This document shows, in pieces, positions 1 to 8,985 of a stretch of 8,985 bases of DNA (position 1 is the stretch's first letter; every line of letters begins with the position of its first letter). A program made the translations under genes and the position numbers. Below the pieces are notes generated by a model. That model worked only from the letters and a program-made list of their open reading frames with translations, was not told where the DNA came from and ran no database searches. The DNA lies in assembly GCA_946482115.1 (NCBI GenBank), contig CAMLQP010000103.1:1-8985 (forward strand), in the 5' to 3' direction. Source of the DNA: an uncultured Comamonadaceae bacterium (lineage in GTDB: Bacteria > Pseudomonadota > Gammaproteobacteria > Burkholderiales > Burkholderiaceae).

Positions 1-756
1 TCAGTGTCGGATCTTGTAGCCGGTTCGCAGCAGATGCAGCGCGATGCCGCTGACCACCACGAAGGCCACGCCCACGATGGACAGGCTCAGCCACGGCGAG
101 GCGTCGCTGACGCCGAAGAAGCCGTAGCGGAACCCGTCGATCATGTAGAAGAAGGGGTTGAGATGGCTCACGCCCTGCCAGAAGGCCGGCAGCGAGTGGA
201 TGGAATAGAACACGCCGGACAGGAAGGTCAGCGGCATGATGAGGAAGTTCTGGAACGCGGCCATCTGGTCGAACTTTTCGGCCCACAAGCCGGCGATCAG
301 GCCCAGCGCCCCCAGCAGGCCGGCACCCAGCACCGCGAACACGAAGATCCACAGCGGCGCCACGAACGACGGCCGGCCGAACCAGGCGGTGACGGCCAGC
401 ACGCCTGCGCCCACGGCGATGCCACGCACCACCGACGAACCCACATAGGCCACGAACCAGGCGCGGTGCGACAGCGGCGTGAGCAGCAGGAACACCAGGT
501 TGCCCATGATCTTGCTCTGGATCAGGCTGGACGAGCTGTTGGCAAAGGCGTTCTGCAGCACGCTCATCATCACCAGCCCCGGCACCAGAAAGGCGGTGTA
601 GCCGATGGAACCGTACAGCGTGACCCGGCCGTCGAGCACGTGGCCGAAAATCAGCATGTAGAGCAGCGCGGTCACGACCGGCGCCACCACGGTCTGGAAG
701 GACACCTTCCAGAAACGCAGCACCTCTTTGTAGAAGAGTGTTTGCCAGCCGGTCAT
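1..756 (-). CDS. yadH: ABC-2 type transporter permease, YadH-like
   Basis: This 251-residue inner-membrane permease should pair with the ATPase encoded just upstream to form an ABC-2 type transporter. About six hydrophobic segments are visible, near residues 22-40, 52-71, 100-126, 134-158, 168-186 and 222-243. Strongly family-like stretches are GLIAGLWAEKFDQMAAFQNF (152-171) and NPFFYMIDGFRYGFFG (200-215), which I recall as typical of YadH-type ABC2_membrane proteins. A longer reading from position 888 is open, but the start at 756 is preferred: GAGGAG lies 8 bases upstream and the ATG overlaps the ATPase stop as ATGA. The stop codon is at the window edge (1-3), so the gene is complete. The substrate is unknown; the Mla neighbours suggest, but do not prove, an envelope role. 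The family call is secure, and the symbol is by similarity to E. coli YadH. Confidence 0.88.
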   Translation of the reverse strand: MTGWQTLFYKEVLRFWKVSFQTVVAPVVTALLYMLIFGHVLDGRVTLYGSIGYTAFLVPGLVMMSVLQNAFANSSSSLIQSKIMGNLVFLLLTPLSHRAWFVAYVGSSVVRGIAVGAGVLAVTAWFGRPSFVAPLWIFVFAVLGAGLLGALGLIAGLWAEKFDQMAAFQNFLIMPLTFLSGVFYSIHSLPAFWQGVSHLNPFFYMIDGFRYGFFGVSDASPWLSLSIVGVAFVVVSGIALHLLRTGYKIRH

Positions 757-1715
757 GCCTTGAGCTCCTCGGTCGGTGGCACGGGCGCCACCGGCGCGGT
801 TGACGTCGAGGCATCGGTCATCACATCGAGGAACACATCCTCCAGATCGGCCTTGCGGATCTCGATGTCCTCGGCCGTCACGCCACATTCACGGGCCCGC
901 GCCAGCAGGCGCTCCACGTCGAGCGCGTTGTGGGCCGGCAACTGCACCACGCGACCGGTGACGCGCGCCACGGCAGCCAGATCGGCCGGCAGCGCCTGGT
1001 CGGTCTTGAAGCGCAGCACGTTGGACGAGGCGCGCTTGAGCAGCTCGGAGGTCTTCTCGAGTGCCACCACCTGCCCTTTCTTGAGCATGGCGATACGGCC
1101 GCACAGGGCCTCGGCCTCTTCCAGGTAGTGGGTGGTCAGCAGCACGGTGCTGCCCTGGGTCCGGTTGAGCTGGGAGATGAACTGCCACAGCGTCTGGCGC
1201 AACTCCACGTCCACGCCGGCCGTGGGTTCGTCGAGCACGATGACAGGCGGTTTGTGGACCAGCGCCTGCGCCACCAGCACGCGGCGCTTCATGCCGCCCG
1301 AGAGCTGGCGCATGTTGGCGCCGGCCTTGTCGGCCAGGCCCAGGCCTTCGAGCAACTCGTCGATCCAGGCCTCGTTGGCCTTGATACCGAAATAGCCCGA
1401 CTGGATGCGCAGCGTCTCGCGCACGTTGAAGAAAGGGTCGAACACCAGCTCCTGGGGCACCACGCCGAGCTGGCGGCGCGCGGCGGCGAAATCGCTCACC
1501 ACGTCGTGGCCCAGCACCTTGACATGACCGGAACTGGCACGCGCAAGGCCGGCGAGGATGCTGATCAGGGTGGTCTTGCCCGCGCCGTTGGGGCCCAGCA
1601 GGCCGAAGAATTCACCGGGCTCGATGTCAAAGCCCACGCCCTGGAGGGCTTGCAGCTCGCCCCGCGGCGTCGCGTAGCTCTTGGAGACGTTCTGGAAGGA
1701 GATGGCTGCGGGCAT
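753..1715 (-). CDS. yadG: ABC transporter ATP-binding protein, YadG-like
   Basis: This 320-residue cytoplasmic ATPase should energise the permease whose gene overlaps its stop codon by 4 bases. All nucleotide-binding motifs are present: Walker A GPNGAGKTT (41-49), Q-loop Gln88, signature LSGGM (138-142), Walker B VIVLDEP with catalytic Glu163, and H-loop His196. Residues from about 225 to 300 form the C-terminal extension common in CcmA/YadG-type exporter ATPases. A Pro/Ala/Thr-rich tail of about 20 residues follows and is probably disordered. The E. coli homologue is 308 residues, so the length is normal. The start at 1715 is 12 bases after the mlaB stop, and its ribosome site is poor (GCGGG at most), which suggests coupling to mlaB translation. 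NodI-like or drug exporters share this fold, so the substrate cannot be named. Confidence 0.88.
   Translation of the reverse strand: MPAAISFQNVSKSYATPRGELQALQGVGFDIEPGEFFGLLGPNGAGKTTLISILAGLARASSGHVKVLGHDVVSDFAAARRQLGVVPQELVFDPFFNVRETLRIQSGYFGIKANEAWIDELLEGLGLADKAGANMRQLSGGMKRRVLVAQALVHKPPVIVLDEPTAGVDVELRQTLWQFISQLNRTQGSTVLLTTHYLEEAEALCGRIAMLKKGQVVALEKTSELLKRASSNVLRFKTDQALPADLAAVARVTGRVVQLPAHNALDVERLLARARECGVTAEDIEIRKADLEDVFLDVMTDASTSTAPVAPVPPTEELKA
765..770 (-). promoter_or_regulatory. Shine-Dalgarno site of the yadH-like permease
   Basis: GAGGAG on the minus strand lies 8 bases before the ATG at 756 and inside the 3' end of the ATPase gene. It decides the permease start over the longer open reading that begins at 888. 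It also fits coupled translation across the ATGA overlap. Confidence 0.75.
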
Positions 1716-1718
1716 GGA

Positions 1719-1736
1719 CCCGCCATTTTACGCGGG
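1719..1736 (-). repeat. Small inverted repeat across the mlaB stop and yadG leader
   Basis: CCCGC and GCGGG arms (1719-1723 and 1732-1736) surround an 8-base loop that holds the mlaB TAA. In the mRNA this would be a short stem just before the yadG-like start codon. No T-run follows, so it is not a terminator. It may be chance at this GC content. Confidence 0.3.
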
Positions 1737-1997
1737 CAGGAGTTCGCCCACGCCGTAGAGGGCCACCAGCTCCTGCAACCGCCCGGACATGCCGTGCACC
1801 CGCAGCATGGTGCCGGCGGCCCGGGCCTCGCGCTGCAACGCCAGCAGCACCGCCAGGGCGGACGAATCGAAGTCGGCGAGCGCGCTGGCGTCGAGCTCCC
1901 AGCCGGCGCCGTCGCGCATCTGGCGCGACAGGCGGGCCAGGCAGTCGGCCGCCTCGACCTGGGTCAGGCGCTCGGGCAGTTGCAGCGCGCGGTGCAT
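1728..1997 (-). CDS. mlaB: MlaB, STAS-domain subunit of the MlaFEDB lipid transporter
   Basis: This 89-residue cytoplasmic protein is a single STAS domain. In the characterised E. coli complex MlaB binds the ATPase MlaF and is needed for its stability and activity. The core STAS segment is FDSSALAVLL (43-52), preceded by ELDASALAD. Ser45 aligns with the position of functionally important Thr52 in E. coli MlaB, by my alignment by eye. The next residues have Ser-Ala where E. coli has Ala-Gly. The E. coli protein is 97 residues, so the length is close. ATG at 1997 is 5 bases after the mlaC stop and has no clear Shine-Dalgarno sequence, so it is probably translated by coupling to mlaC. The same frame stays open upstream into mlaC but has no ATG between 1997 and the far one at 2153. 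The sequence is too short and variable to be sure from itself alone; position after mlaC settles it. Confidence 0.82.
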   Translation of the reverse strand: MHRALQLPERLTQVEAADCLARLSRQMRDGAGWELDASALADFDSSALAVLLALQREARAAGTMLRVHGMSGRLQELVALYGVGELLPA

Positions 1998-2002
1998 GTG
2001 GA

Positions 2003-2629
2003 TCAGCTGGCCCTGGCCGTGGCCGACTTGTTGCGCTGGGCCAGGGTGGCAATCAGCCCGTCCAGGCCCTTGGCATTGATCTCCTGGGCGAACTGGGTGC
2101 GGTAGGTCTCGACCAGCCAGACTCCCAGCACGTTCAGATCGTAGATCTTCCATCCATTGGCCGTCTTCTCCAGACGGTAGTCAAGCTGGATGGGCTCGCC
2201 CCGGCCGCGCACTTCGGAGCGCACCACCACCTCGGTGTCCTCGGGCTTGCCCCGGAACGGACGGAAGCTCAGGGTCTGGTCCTTGACCTCGCCGAGGGCA
2301 CCGGAATAGGTGCGCACCAGCAGGATCTTGAACTCGTCCTGCAGCCGCTTCTGCTGCTCGGGCGTGGCCTGGCGCCAGAACCGGCCCACGGCGGAGGCCG
2401 TCATGCGGGTGAAGTTCACGTTGGGCATGATCTTGACATCGACCAGCGCGGTGATGCGGCCGACGTCGCCCGCCTGGATGGCGGGATCGGCCTTGACGGC
2501 GTCCAGCACCTCGGTGGCGATGCGCTTGACCAGGGCGTCGGGGGCCTCGTCGGCCGCCCAGCCCGCCAGGGGCATCAGACCAGCCGCCAGCAGTCCGCCG
2601 GCAGCGAGATGGAAGTCGCGTCGTTTCAT
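2003..2629 (-). CDS. mlaC: MlaC, periplasmic phospholipid carrier
   Basis: MlaC (208 residues; E. coli 211) is the soluble periplasmic shuttle that carries phospholipid between the outer-membrane MlaA complex and the inner-membrane MlaFEDB complex. The N-terminus is a signal peptide: charged MKRRDFHL, a hydrophobic core of Ala, Gly and Leu, and probable cleavage after Ala25 (GWA|AD). The RRDF start resembles a twin-arginine signal, which is unusual for a protein thought to use Sec in E. coli. The mature part has the family pattern, including MPNVNFTRMTASAVGRFWRQ and the late VLGVWLVETYRTQF stretch before a Gln/Lys-rich end. ATG at 2629 has AAAGG 9 bases upstream, so it has its own good ribosome site. 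The gene follows mlaA by 87 bases and precedes mlaB by 5. It was called Ttg2D in older Pseudomonas work. Confidence 0.93.
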   Translation of the reverse strand: MKRRDFHLAAGGLLAAGLMPLAGWAADEAPDALVKRIATEVLDAVKADPAIQAGDVGRITALVDVKIMPNVNFTRMTASAVGRFWRQATPEQQKRLQDEFKILLVRTYSGALGEVKDQTLSFRPFRGKPEDTEVVVRSEVRGRGEPIQLDYRLEKTANGWKIYDLNVLGVWLVETYRTQFAQEINAKGLDGLIATLAQRNKSATARAS

Positions 2630-2678
2630 GGTTGTTTGCCTTTCCGGGTTTCCCTGACCCTGTATGTGAGCCCGTTCG

Positions 2679-2712
2679 AACCCCGTGTACGGTTCAGGGT
2701 TCCCCCGGGGTT
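2679..2712 (-). repeat. Inverted repeat in the mlaA-mlaC gap
   Basis: The 87-base gap 2630-2716 is the largest inside the mla cluster. It holds a perfect 7-base inverted repeat (AACCCCG and CGGGGTT, at 2679-2685 and 2706-2712) around a 20-base loop. GAACC-type motifs inside it allow alternative pairings. No T-run follows on the minus strand, so a simple intrinsic terminator is unlikely. An mRNA processing or stability element is possible. Confidence 0.4.
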
Positions 2713-2716
2713 TGTA

Positions 2717-3439
2717 TCAGTCGGTGTCGCCGCGCGCCGCCTCGACCTGGCTCTGGCGGCGCTGCAGGTAGGCGTCCCGCGTGAAGCTGTACTTGTCGAG
2801 CGCGGCGCCCTCCAGCAGGTTGCCGGCGCGCAGCAGGCCGGCGCGGGCGTCGACCGCACGCAGGGTGTAGAGGCTGTTGCGGGTCGGCACGTGATCCACC
2901 CCTACCACCGGGTCGCCGTGGGTGTCGACGATAAGGCCGGAGGCGTCCCTCACGGTCGAGGGGCCGAAGAACGGCAGCACCACGTAGGCGCCCGGGGGCA
3001 CGCCCCAGCGGCCGAGGGTGTGACCGAAGTCGAGCGTGTGGCGGGGAATGCCGGCCTCGCTAGCGATGTCGAGCACCCCGCCCAGGCCGAGGAAGGTGTT
3101 CATGCTGAACCGCATGAAATTCTCGGCCGCCACCTGGGGCCGGGCTTGCAGCAGGGCATTGAGCGCGGAGTAGAGATCGCGCAGGTTGCCGAAGAAATTG
3201 CCCACTCCGGTGCGCACCGGCCCGGGCGTGACCGTCTGGTAGGCGGTCGCCACCGGCTTGAGGACGGCGTCGTCCACGGCGTCGTTGAAGGTGCTGACGC
3301 CGCGGTTGAAGGGCTCGAGCGGGTCCTGCGGATGGGCGTCGGGGCCGGTGGCGCAGCCGGCCAGCGACAGCACCAGCGCGGCAGCGCCCAGGGTGCGGGG
3401 CCAAGGGGTGGTGGTCAGGAAAGGTATAGCGGTTTTCAT
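2717..3439 (-). CDS. mlaA: MlaA (VacJ), outer-membrane lipoprotein of the Mla pathway
   Basis: MlaA removes misplaced phospholipid from the outer leaflet of the outer membrane and passes it to MlaC. The 240-residue protein starts with a lipoprotein signal ending in lipobox LAGC, with lipidated Cys29. The +2 residue is Ala, not Asp, which fits sorting to the outer membrane. Family hallmarks follow: DPLEPFNRGVSTFND (39-53), NFFGNLRD (81-88), FMRFSMNTFLGLGGVLDIAS (108-127), and DFGHTLGRWGVPPGAYVVLP (137-156) leading into FFGPSTVRD. The frame is open up to 3511, but ATG at 3439 is chosen because it places the signal peptide correctly and leaves the upstream mlaD stop clear. A weak AAGAG site lies 6 bases before it. 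In E. coli mlaA is unlinked to the mla operon; here it sits between mlaD and mlaC, 37 bases after mlaD. Confidence 0.95.
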   Translation of the reverse strand: MKTAIPFLTTTPWPRTLGAAALVLSLAGCATGPDAHPQDPLEPFNRGVSTFNDAVDDAVLKPVATAYQTVTPGPVRTGVGNFFGNLRDLYSALNALLQARPQVAAENFMRFSMNTFLGLGGVLDIASEAGIPRHTLDFGHTLGRWGVPPGAYVVLPFFGPSTVRDASGLIVDTHGDPVVGVDHVPTRNSLYTLRAVDARAGLLRAGNLLEGAALDKYSFTRDAYLQRRQSQVEAARGDTD

Positions 3440-3476
3440 CGTCGACTCTTTTCTTGTGAAGCTGCTGACCAGGCCG

Positions 3477-3968
3477 TCAATCGGTCTGTCCATCGGCCTT
3501 CTTGGCGTCACTGCCGTCGGCGGCCTTGGAGAACAGGAACTGGCTGATCAGGTTCTCCAGGACCACGGCGGACTGGGTCTGGGTGACCACAGCGCCTTGC
3601 ACCCAGTTGTCCGGATCGCCCCCCGCCTCCACGCCGATGTATTGCTCGCCCAGCAGGCCGCTGGTCAGGATTTTCAGTGAACTGTCACGGGGGAAAGCGT
3701 AACGCGATTCGAGCGCCAGCACCACGTTGGCCTGAAAGCTCTTGTCATCGAAGGCAATGGCCTCGACCCGCCCCACCACGACCCCGGCGCTGCGCACCGC
3801 CGCGCGGGGCTTGAGGCCGCCGATGTTGTCGAAGCGCGCCGTGACGCGGTAGGTGGGCTCGAAGCTCAGCTGCAGCAGGTTGGCCGACTTGAGCGCCAGG
3901 AACAGCAGGGCCGCCACGCCAATGGCCACGAACAGGCCGACCCAGATATCGTTTTTCGATTGTTGCAT
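3477..3968 (-). CDS. mlaD: MlaD, MCE-domain substrate-binding subunit
   Basis: MlaD is anchored in the inner membrane and forms a periplasmic hexameric ring that handles phospholipid for the MlaFEB core. The 163-residue protein has a short cytoplasmic N-terminus, one membrane helix (about 8-26) and a single MCE domain (about 39-117) with the typical ARFDNIGGLKPRAAVRSAGV and LTSGLLGEQYIGVEAG stretches. The hydrophobic VVLENLISQFLF segment (135-146) matches the pore-lining helix known in the E. coli hexamer. The tail is Asp/Lys-rich. The E. coli protein is 183 residues. A GTG at 3989 would add 7 residues, but ATG at 3968 is preferred because AAAGG lies 7 bases upstream. The gap after mlaE is 21 bases. 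It was called Ttg2C in older work. Confidence 0.95.
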   Translation of the reverse strand: MQQSKNDIWVGLFVAIGVAALLFLALKSANLLQLSFEPTYRVTARFDNIGGLKPRAAVRSAGVVVGRVEAIAFDDKSFQANVVLALESRYAFPRDSSLKILTSGLLGEQYIGVEAGGDPDNWVQGAVVTQTQSAVVLENLISQFLFSKAADGSDAKKADGQTD

Positions 3969-3975
3969 TTGCTTG

Positions 3976-3980
3976 CCTTT
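3976..3980 (-). promoter_or_regulatory. Shine-Dalgarno site of mlaD
   Basis: AAAGG (within GGGAAAGG) on the minus strand sits 7 bases before the ATG at 3968. It supports that start over the in-frame GTG at 3989, which would abut the mlaE stop. Confidence 0.7.
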
Positions 3981-3989
3981 CCCGATCAC

Positions 3990-4772
3990 TCAGATGCTGA
4001 ACATCATGGCGGTCAGACCGAAATCCAGCCCCAGCACCCACAACGATGCCACCACCACCGTGCTGGTGGTGGCGCGCGAGACGCCCTCGGGCGTGGGATG
4101 CGCCACGTAGCCCTGGTAGAGCGCGATGAAACTCACGGCGACGCCGAACACGGCGCTCTTCAGGACGCCGTTGCCGACGTCAGCCCAGACGTCCACCCCG
4201 CCCTGCATCTGGCTCCAGAACGAGCCGGCGTCGACACCGATCATCACCACGCCCACGACCCAGCCCCCGATGATGCCGACGGCGCTGAACACCGCCGCCA
4301 GCAGGGGCATGGTGACCACACCGGCCCAGAAACGCGGCGCCAGCACGCGGCGCACCGGGTCCACCGCCATCATCTCCATGGCGCTGAGCTGCTCGCCCGC
4401 CTTCATGAGGCCGATCTCGGCCGTCAGCGCCGTGCCAGCGCGGCCCGCGAACAGCAGTGCCGTGACCACCGGCCCCAGTTCGCGCAGCAGCGACAGCGCC
4501 ACCATCATGCCCAGAGCCTCGGCCGAGCCGTAGCGCTGCAGGATGTAGTAGCCCTGCAGGGCCAGCACGAAGCCGACAAAAAGGCCGGAGATGCCGATGA
4601 TGGCCAGCGAGTAGTTGCCCAGGAAGTGGATCTGGTCGCGCACCAGGCCGAAGCGGCGCAAGGCCGCAGGCCCCAGCTGCAGCAGCCGCAGGAACAGGCG
4701 CGCGGAGAAACCGAGCGCCGCCAGGCTGCCACGCACCGAGGCACCCACGCCGGAAAGCAGCCTGGCGATCAT
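3990..4772 (-). CDS. mlaE: MlaE, inner-membrane permease of the Mla transporter
   Basis: MlaE is the membrane core of the MlaFEDB complex and forms the lipid path between the ATPase MlaF and the MlaD ring. At 260 residues it matches the E. coli protein in length. Hydrophobic segments lie near 54-77, 100-117, 148-180, 203-222 and 234-258, with an amphipathic N-terminal helix (about 20-45) of the kind seen in this family. The strongest signature is EIGLMKAGEQLSAMEMMAVDP (119-139), the conserved segment that contacts the ATPase in MlaE/TGD1-like permeases. ATG at 4772 overlaps the mlaF stop as ATGA, and GGAGG lies 6 bases upstream, so both coupling and an independent ribosome site are present. 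It was called Ttg2B in older work. Confidence 0.96.
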   Translation of the reverse strand: MIARLLSGVGASVRGSLAALGFSARLFLRLLQLGPAALRRFGLVRDQIHFLGNYSLAIIGISGLFVGFVLALQGYYILQRYGSAEALGMMVALSLLRELGPVVTALLFAGRAGTALTAEIGLMKAGEQLSAMEMMAVDPVRRVLAPRFWAGVVTMPLLAAVFSAVGIIGGWVVGVVMIGVDAGSFWSQMQGGVDVWADVGNGVLKSAVFGVAVSFIALYQGYVAHPTPEGVSRATTSTVVVASLWVLGLDFGLTAMMFSI

Positions 4773-5578
4773 GGGCGCCCTCCGAAATCCTCGGCCACGG
4801 CCGGGCCAGGGTAATGGAACTGGACCGGGCCCTCGGCCTCGGCCTTCACGAACTGGTGCACCAGCGGATCGGTGGAGGCCATGACCTCCTGCGGCGTGCC
4901 CTGGGCCGCGATGCGGCCGTTGGCCAGGACGATGACCTGGTCGGCGATGCGGAAGGTCTCCTCCAGATCGTGGGACACCACGATGCTGGTGATGCCCAGC
5001 GCGTCATTGAGCCGGCGGATCAGCCGGGCGGCGGTGCCCAGCGAAATCGGGTCCAGACCGGCGAAGGGCTCGTCGTACATCACCAGTTCGGGGTCGAGCA
5101 CGATGGCGCGCGCCAGCGCCACGCGGCGCGCCATGCCGCCCGAGATTTCGCTCGGCATGAGGTCGCGCGCGCCACGCAGGCCCACGGCGTTGAGTTTCAT
5201 GAGCACGACGTCGCGCAGCAGCGCCTCGGGCAACCGGGTGTGCTCGCGCAGCGGAAAGGCCACGTTCTCGAACACGCTCAGATCGGTGAACAGCGCCCCG
5301 AACTGGAACAGCATGCCCATGCGGCGACGCAAGGCGTGCAGGCCGGCGCCATCGAGGGCACCCACATCCTCGCCGTGCACCACCACCCGGCCGCCGGAGG
5401 CCCGCTGCTGGCCGCCGACCAGGCGCAGCACCGTGGTCTTGCCGCCACCGGACGCGCCCATGAGCGCCGTGACCTTGCCGCGCGGCACCTTGAGGTTCAC
5501 CCGGTCGAGGATGAGCCTTCCGCTGCGCGGATAGGCAAAGGAAACGTCGTGAAATTCGACCAGGTTGTCGTCGGCCAT
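4769..5578 (-). CDS. mlaF: MlaF, ATPase of the Mla phospholipid transporter
   Basis: MlaF is the cytoplasmic ATPase of MlaFEDB. It has 269 residues, as in E. coli. Visible motifs are Walker A GASGGGKTT (41-49), Q-loop Gln92 in FQFGALF, signature ISGGM (145-149), Walker B LVMYDEP with catalytic Glu170, D-loop GLDP (174-177) and H-loop His203. The C-terminal part (about 240-269) contains EGPVQFHYPGP, matching the MlaF extension that reaches across the dimer and forms part of the MlaB-binding region in the E. coli structures. The start is fixed: an in-frame stop lies only 12 bases upstream (5591-5593), and the next Met is residue 40, inside the fold. The leader just before the ATG is pyrimidine-rich (CCCACCTCTCC) and has no Shine-Dalgarno sequence. 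It is the first gene of the cluster, and a terminator-like hairpin lies 23 bases before it. Confidence 0.96.
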   Translation of the reverse strand: MADDNLVEFHDVSFAYPRSGRLILDRVNLKVPRGKVTALMGASGGGKTTVLRLVGGQQRASGGRVVVHGEDVGALDGAGLHALRRRMGMLFQFGALFTDLSVFENVAFPLREHTRLPEALLRDVVLMKLNAVGLRGARDLMPSEISGGMARRVALARAIVLDPELVMYDEPFAGLDPISLGTAARLIRRLNDALGITSIVVSHDLEETFRIADQVIVLANGRIAAQGTPQEVMASTDPLVHQFVKAEAEGPVQFHYPGPAVAEDFGGRP

Positions 5579-5592
5579 GGAGAGGTGGGTTC

Positions 5593-5621
5593 AAACGAAA
5601 ACGCCGACCCTGCGGTCGGCG
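5593..5621 (-). terminator. Intrinsic terminator after gltD, in the mlaF leader
   Basis: On the minus strand an 8-base-pair perfect stem (arms 5614-5621 and 5602-5609, CGCCGACC/GGTCGGCG) with a 4-base loop is followed directly by TTTTCGTTT. This is the classic intrinsic terminator layout for transcripts arriving from gltD. The plus-strand reading has no T-run after the stem. It lies 65 bases after the gltD stop and 23 bases before the mlaF ATG, so it may also form inside the mlaF leader. The rest of the 108-base gap (5579-5686) holds no convincing promoter; TATCAT at 5637-5642 resembles a -10 box but has no matching -35. Confidence 0.8.
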
Positions 5622-5686
5622 CTTCAGGTGATGGCAATGATAAGGGGTTTACCCGAACCTTCCGGCACGTGGACAAAAAACCATTG

Positions 5687-7153
<1,467 letters not shown>

Positions 7154-7207
7154 GACGGTGTCCTTTTATCTCTATGAATGATGTGCCGTGTTGCCGTTAG
7201 CGCAGCC

Positions 7208-8985
<1,778 letters not shown>

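Noticed and set aside
757..888. N-terminal extension of the permease up to 888
   Set aside because: It would overlap the ATPase gene by 136 bases and adds a Gly/Arg-rich, non-membrane segment. The ATG at 756 has a GAGGAG site and an ATGA overlap.
4..2105. Long plus-strand frames (4-1128 and 930-2105) opposite the yadGH-like genes and mlaB
   Set aside because: They show low-complexity His/Gln/Arg/Ala-rich translations without motifs, and the opposing frames carry complete ABC transporter signatures.
2672..2686. GGGGTTCGAACGGG resembles the T-arm of a tRNA
   Set aside because: The flanks do not form the 5-base T stem, and no acceptor, D or anticodon arm or CCA end is present nearby.
2609..4814. 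Plus-strand frames 2609-3547 and 3960-4814 opposite mlaA and mlaE
   Set aside because: They have the same antisense composition bias, no plausible ribosome sites or domains, and lie fully opposite well-supported mla genes.
5637..5676. Possible mla promoter with TATCAT (5637-5642) or TTGTCC (5671-5676)
   Set aside because: The two boxes are 28 bases apart, and neither has a partner at normal spacing, so the evidence is too weak to list as a promoter.

Overview
The window is a high-GC stretch whose genes all lie on the minus strand. It is most likely from a betaproteobacterium of the Burkholderiales, probably Comamonadaceae. The family guess rests on the protein sequences, the remembered gene order gltB-gltD-mlaFEDACB-yadGH, and a palindromic AGCTGCT-type element at the end of gltB. 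No tRNA, rRNA, CRISPR array, insertion sequence or phage gene is visible. No gap between genes exceeds 108 bases.

Read in the direction of transcription (high to low coordinates), the window opens with the C-terminal ~591 residues of gltB (glutamate synthase large subunit, cut by the window edge). The complete gltD (small subunit) follows after 54 bases. Together they encode NADPH-dependent glutamate synthase, which makes two glutamates from glutamine and 2-oxoglutarate. A strong hairpin plus T-rich tract (about 5593-5621) follows gltD and looks like the terminator of this operon.

After a 108-base gap comes a tightly packed eight-gene cluster: mlaF, mlaE, mlaD, mlaA, mlaC, mlaB, then a yadG-like ATPase and a yadH-like ABC-2 permease. 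The first six encode a full Mla system for phospholipid trafficking and outer-membrane lipid asymmetry: the inner-membrane complex MlaFEDB, the periplasmic carrier MlaC and the outer-membrane lipoprotein MlaA. In E. coli mlaA is unlinked, but here it sits between mlaD and mlaC. The last two genes encode a second, separate ABC transporter of unknown substrate. ATGA stop/start overlaps (mlaF/mlaE, yadG/yadH) and short gaps (5 to 87 bases) suggest one transcript.

I see no undescribed system. The points worth a second look are the terminator-like hairpin, which lies only 23 bases before an mlaF start that lacks a Shine-Dalgarno sequence; a Tat-like signal peptide on MlaC; a palindrome inside the last codons of gltB; and the linkage of a YadGH-type exporter to Mla.
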